Source: an uncultured Clostridia bacterium
Lineage (GTDB): Bacteria; Bacillota; Clostridia; Oscillospirales; Ruminococcaceae
Assembly (NCBI GenBank): GCA_947177545.1
Contig: CAMWVF010000062.1
Span: 1 to 6,603 of the forward strand
Direction: 5' to 3'
DNA: 6,603 nt
The position numbers and the translations under genes are program-made. Shown piece by piece: positions 4,474 to 6,603 of this stretch. Below the pieces are notes generated by a model. It worked only from the letters and a program-made list of their open reading frames with translations, had not been told where the DNA came from and did no database searches. The first letter of the stretch is position 1, and the number at the start of each line of letters is the position of its first letter.

Positions 4474-5673
4474 ATGTTAATTCTTGTAGTAAACGCAGGA
4501 AGCTCCTCTCTCAAGTACCAGATCCTGAACATGGACGATGAAAGCGTTATCGCTAAAGGCAACTGCGACAGAATCGGTATCGACGGTCATATTGCCCACA
4601 AGACCTTCGACGGCAGAACTGTTGACGCGGACTGCAATTTTCCAACTCACACCGAGGCTTTTGAAAAGCTTGTTGAAGTCCTTACAACAGGCGATGCTTC
4701 CGTTATCAAGTCAATGGACGAAATTTCTGCTGTAGGTCACAGAATTGTACAGGGTGCGGAGGTTTTCGACAAGACCACACTTGTTACCGATGAGGTAATC
4801 CAGCAGATAGACGATTTGCAGGATCTTGCTCCCGTACATAATCACCCCCACGCTCTTGCGCTTTGGGCTTGTAAAAAGGTTCTCCCGGAAAACGTTCCAC
4901 AGGTCGTTGTTTTCGACACAGCTTTCCACCAGACAATGCCCGAAAAGGCTTTTATGTACGGTCTTCCCTACGATGATTATGAGAAATACCACGTAAGAAA
5001 ATACGGTTTCCACGGTACTTCTCACAGGTTCGTTTCCGCAGCGCTTGCAGAAGCAATGGGCAAAGACATCAAAGACCTGAAGATAGTTTCCTGCCACCTT
5101 GGCAACGGTTCTTCCATAACTGCGGTACAGGGCGGAAAGTCCATAGACACATCAATGGGCTTTACTCCACTTGACGGCGTTGTAATGGGCACAAGAACGG
5201 GCAGCGTTGACCCCTCCGCTGTAACCTTTGTTGCCGAAAAGCATGGATTTACCACAAAGGAAATGAGCGACTACATGAACAAGAAATCCGGCTTCTTGGG
5301 CGTATCGGGCGTTTCCTCGGACAACCGTGACATTTCCGGCGCTGCGGCTCACGGCGATAAAAGAGCTAAATTGGTTTCCGAAATGCTCCAGTACGAGATA
5401 AAGAAGTATATTGGCTCTTACGCTGCTGCTATGAACGGTCTTGACGCTGTTCTGTTCACGGGCGGTATCGGTGAAAACGCTTCCGAAGTCCGCGAGGGTG
5501 TTTGCGCTGACATGGATTTCTTCGGTATCAAAATCGACAACGAGCTGAATAAGACTATTCACGGCGAACTGAAAAAAATCTCTACGGCGGACTCTAAGGT
5601 TGAGGTTTGGGTAGTTCCCACCAACGAGGAGCTTCTTATTGCAAGAGATACGTTGGAACTTATCAGTAAATAA
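4474..5673 (+). CDS. ackA: Acetate kinase
   Basis: This 399-residue cytoplasmic enzyme interconverts acetyl phosphate + ADP and acetate + ATP, the last ATP-yielding step of acetate fermentation. With the start at MLILVVNAGSSSLK all key residues of the family are present: N7, S10, S12 and K14 in the first phosphate motif, R90, H122, D148 (in VVFDTAFHQ), H180 (in GFHGTSHR), R241 (in MGTRTGS) and E386 (in PTNEE). The numbers agree almost exactly with the well-studied Methanosarcina enzyme. The nucleotide-binding motifs HLGNGSS and FTGGIGEN are intact and the length is typical. A phosphotransacetylase gene, often adjacent in other Firmicutes, is not next to it here, so pta must be elsewhere. The gene has its own promoter with a possible operator dyad, and a GC-rich terminator follows. 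It is divergent from tmcAL, another acetate-using enzyme. Very secure. Confidence 0.98.
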   Translation: MLILVVNAGSSSLKYQILNMDDESVIAKGNCDRIGIDGHIAHKTFDGRTVDADCNFPTHTEAFEKLVEVLTTGDASVIKSMDEISAVGHRIVQGAEVFDKTTLVTDEVIQQIDDLQDLAPVHNHPHALALWACKKVLPENVPQVVVFDTAFHQTMPEKAFMYGLPYDDYEKYHVRKYGFHGTSHRFVSAALAEAMGKDIKDLKIVSCHLGNGSSITAVQGGKSIDTSMGFTPLDGVVMGTRTGSVDPSAVTFVAEKHGFTTKEMSDYMNKKSGFLGVSGVSSDNRDISGAAAHGDKRAKLVSEMLQYEIKKYIGSYAAAMNGLDAVLFTGGIGENASEVREGVCADMDFFGIKIDNELNKTIHGELKKISTADSKVEVWVVPTNEELLIARDTLELISK

Positions 5674-5694
5674 TATCTTTTGAAATACTTGAAT

Positions 5695-5745
5695 AGGGCG
5701 GGTCAGGCATCTGTATGAAGATGTTTTGCTCCCGCCCTTAGTTTT
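5695..5745 (+). terminator. Terminator after ackA
   Basis: AGGGCGGG (5695-5702) pairs perfectly with CCCGCCCT (5731-5738). The 28-base loop can fold further through GCATC (5707-5711) with GATGT (5720-5724). The tail TAGTTTTA is a modest U-tract. The next gene's ribosome binding site starts only about 10 bases later, so any transcription of that gene from the ackA promoter must pass through this hairpin. Confidence 0.78.
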
Positions 5746-5750
5746 ACCGA

Positions 5751-5757
5751 GGGAGGG
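5751..5757 (+). promoter_or_regulatory. Ribosome binding site that fixes the NTPase start
   Basis: GGGAGGG is a strong site; its GGAGG core (5752-5756) ends 9 bases before the ATG at 5766. An in-frame GTG at 5757 overlaps the site itself, so the longer reading with MAI in front is rejected. Confidence 0.85.
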
Positions 5758-5765
5758 TGGCGATT

Positions 5766-6275
5766 ATGTTCCGAAAAATTATTGTGATAGGCAGCCCCGG
5801 GGCGGGAAAAAGCACGTTTTCACGGCAATTGCGTGACATTACTGATTTGCCGCTTTATCACCTTGACATGATCAATCACAAACCCGACAGGACTACTGTC
5901 ACAAGGGAAGAATTTGACAGTCGGCTGGACGAAATTTTACGTACCGACAATTGGATAATCGACGGCAACTATCAGCGGACCATTGAAATGCGTTTGGAAA
6001 AATGCGATACGGTGTTTTTGCTGGACTTTCCGTTGGACGTTTGTCTGGCGGGAGCAGCATCAAGAGTCGGCAAAAAGCGTGAGGATATGCCTTGGATCGA
6101 GAACGAACTTGACGAGGAGTTCAGGCAGTGGATAGTTGATTTTCCTAAGGAAAAGCTGCCCGAAATATACCAAATGCTGGATAAATATAGTGAGAAAAAT
6201 GTTATAATTTTCAAATCAAGGCAAGAGACGGACGAATATTTACAAAAATTAGAAAAGGAGTACCGAAATGACTAA
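5766..6275 (+). CDS. Small P-loop NTPase, adenylate kinase-like (FlaR/topology-modulation type)
   Basis: This 169-residue protein opens with a beta strand and a perfect Walker A motif, GSPGAGKST (9-17), followed by FSRQL. Next come YHLDMI (31-36), then WIIDGNYQRTIEMRL (63-77), where D66-G67-N68-Y69 is typical of small nucleoside-kinase-like proteins often labelled DNA topology modulation protein FlaR. A hydrophobic strand FLLDFP (84-89) may hold the Walker B-like acidic residue D87. R100, K103, K104 and R105 sit where a kinase lid would supply basic residues. The substrate is unknown; a nucleotide or small-molecule kinase is likelier than a role in DNA topology, but this is inference. It overlaps the next gene by 8 bases, which suggests translational coupling. 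No clear promoter lies between the ackA terminator and this gene. Confidence 0.88.
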   Translation: MFRKIIVIGSPGAGKSTFSRQLRDITDLPLYHLDMINHKPDRTTVTREEFDSRLDEILRTDNWIIDGNYQRTIEMRLEKCDTVFLLDFPLDVCLAGAASRVGKKREDMPWIENELDEEFRQWIVDFPKEKLPEIYQMLDKYSEKNVIIFKSRQETDEYLQKLEKEYRND

Positions 6276-6444
6276 GGAAAAAATTGACAGGATAAATGAG
6301 CTGGCGAGGAAATCCCGCACGGCGGAGGGACTTACAGAGGCGGAAAAATCCGAGCAGGCGGCTTTGCGGCAGGAGTACCGCGACGGCGTGAAAGCCAATT
6401 TAGAGGGTCAGCTGAAAAATATTGAGATTGTTGACAAGGAGTAA
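6268..6444 (+). CDS. DUF896 (YnzC-like) small helical protein
   Basis: This 58-residue protein matches the DUF896 pattern: INELARKSRT (9-18), GLTEAEKSEQAALRQEYRDG (21-40), then KANLEGQL and the final NIEIVDKE. It is charged and should be almost wholly helical; Bacillus subtilis YnzC of this family forms a two-helix hairpin. It has no membrane segment or cysteine. The function of the family is unknown. In B. subtilis ynzC lies in the SOS-induced yneA operon, but no LexA-like site is visible here and the neighbours differ. AAGGAG (6255-6260) lies 7 bases before the ATG, inside the preceding gene, whose end it overlaps by 8 bases. At 58 residues it is shorter than YnzC (about 77), lacking the C-terminal tail. 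Confidence 0.87.
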   Translation: MTKEKIDRINELARKSRTAEGLTEAEKSEQAALRQEYRDGVKANLEGQLKNIEIVDKE

Positions 6445-6447
6445 TTC

Positions 6448-6603
6448 ATGGAAATAATTGACTATTTCAAATCGGATAACCAAAACCACTGGCTTGCGGA
6501 GATAAAAAAGGGAGATTGGAGAGCGATACCCACTCTTGTGCGGTTTATCGAGGAAAATTCCTTTCACGAAAATCTCGGCGAGGGTACTCTGCTGCTTCTC
6601 ACC
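6448..6603 (+). CDS. Probable GNAT-family acetyltransferase, 5' part
   Basis: Fifty-two codons are visible before the window ends, with no stop. The N-terminus MEIIDYFKSDNQNHWLAEI, then the stretch around KKGDWRA and the closing GEGTLLLLT, resembles the start of clostridial GNAT N-acetyltransferases, in which a YF...HW...I..sdW segment precedes the acetyl-CoA fold. The diagnostic acetyl-CoA-binding loop would lie beyond the window, so the catalytic part is not seen. AAGGAG (6436-6441) lies 6 bases before the ATG, overlapping the stop region of the DUF896 gene only 3 bases upstream, so the three genes form one operon. The substrate cannot be guessed. The call rests on N-terminal resemblance alone. 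Confidence 0.6.
   Translation, partial: MEIIDYFKSDNQNHWLAEIKKGDWRAIPTLVRFIEENSFHENLGEGTLLLLT

Noticed and set aside
4711..5562. Minus-strand open frames inside ackA
   Set aside because: They lie opposite an intact acetate kinase with all catalytic residues and have no expression signals.
5689..5719. Promoter TTGAAT / TATGAA overlapping the ackA terminator
   Set aside because: The spacer is 19 bases, both hexamers are partial matches, and the site lies inside the terminator hairpin.

Overview
The window looks like a chromosomal housekeeping segment of a low-to-moderate GC Gram-positive anaerobe, most likely a Clostridia member of the Ruminococcus/Oscillospiraceae type. The support is the strong AGGAGG-type ribosome binding sites, the sigma-A promoters with 17-base spacers, the gene set (zinc-ribbon bL31, TmcAL/YlbM, AckA, a DUF896/YnzC protein) and a large secreted tyrosine-rich protein whose C-terminal domain resembles those of ruminococcal surface proteins. 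The genus is inferred from gene style, not from a marker gene.

Layout. Positions 1-4283 are read leftwards (minus strand). In transcription order they hold tmcAL (4283-3066), an exported repeat protein of unknown function (2852-1194), rpmE (999-796) and a yigZ/IMPACT-family gene (740-111). The first three each have their own promoter, all three with the extended -10 TGGTATAAT and a 17-base spacer. From 4474 on, everything is read rightwards: ackA (4474-5673), a small P-loop NTPase (5766-6275), a DUF896 protein (6268-6444) and the first 52 codons of a probable GNAT acetyltransferase (6448 to the edge). The last three are tightly packed and overlapping. No intergenic stretch reaches 300 bases.

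How the genes relate. tmcAL and ackA are divergent across a 190-base gap and both concern acetate. AckA interconverts acetate/ATP and acetyl phosphate, while TmcAL activates acetate with ATP to modify the wobble cytidine of elongator tRNA-Met. A 25-base inverted repeat lies midway between the two predicted transcription starts, and a second imperfect dyad lies inside the ackA promoter. These are the best regulatory leads here. The other genes are mostly translation-related (rpmE) or poorly characterised (yigZ, NTPase, DUF896).

No CRISPR array, transposon, tRNA, rRNA or defence locus is visible. The least explained object is the exported protein: a signal peptide, five aromatic G-x-Y-Y repeats about 40 residues apart, a Tyr/Gly linker with six consecutive tyrosines, and a C-terminal domain encoded in clearly more GC-rich DNA. 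I see no convincing evidence of a wholly new biological system.
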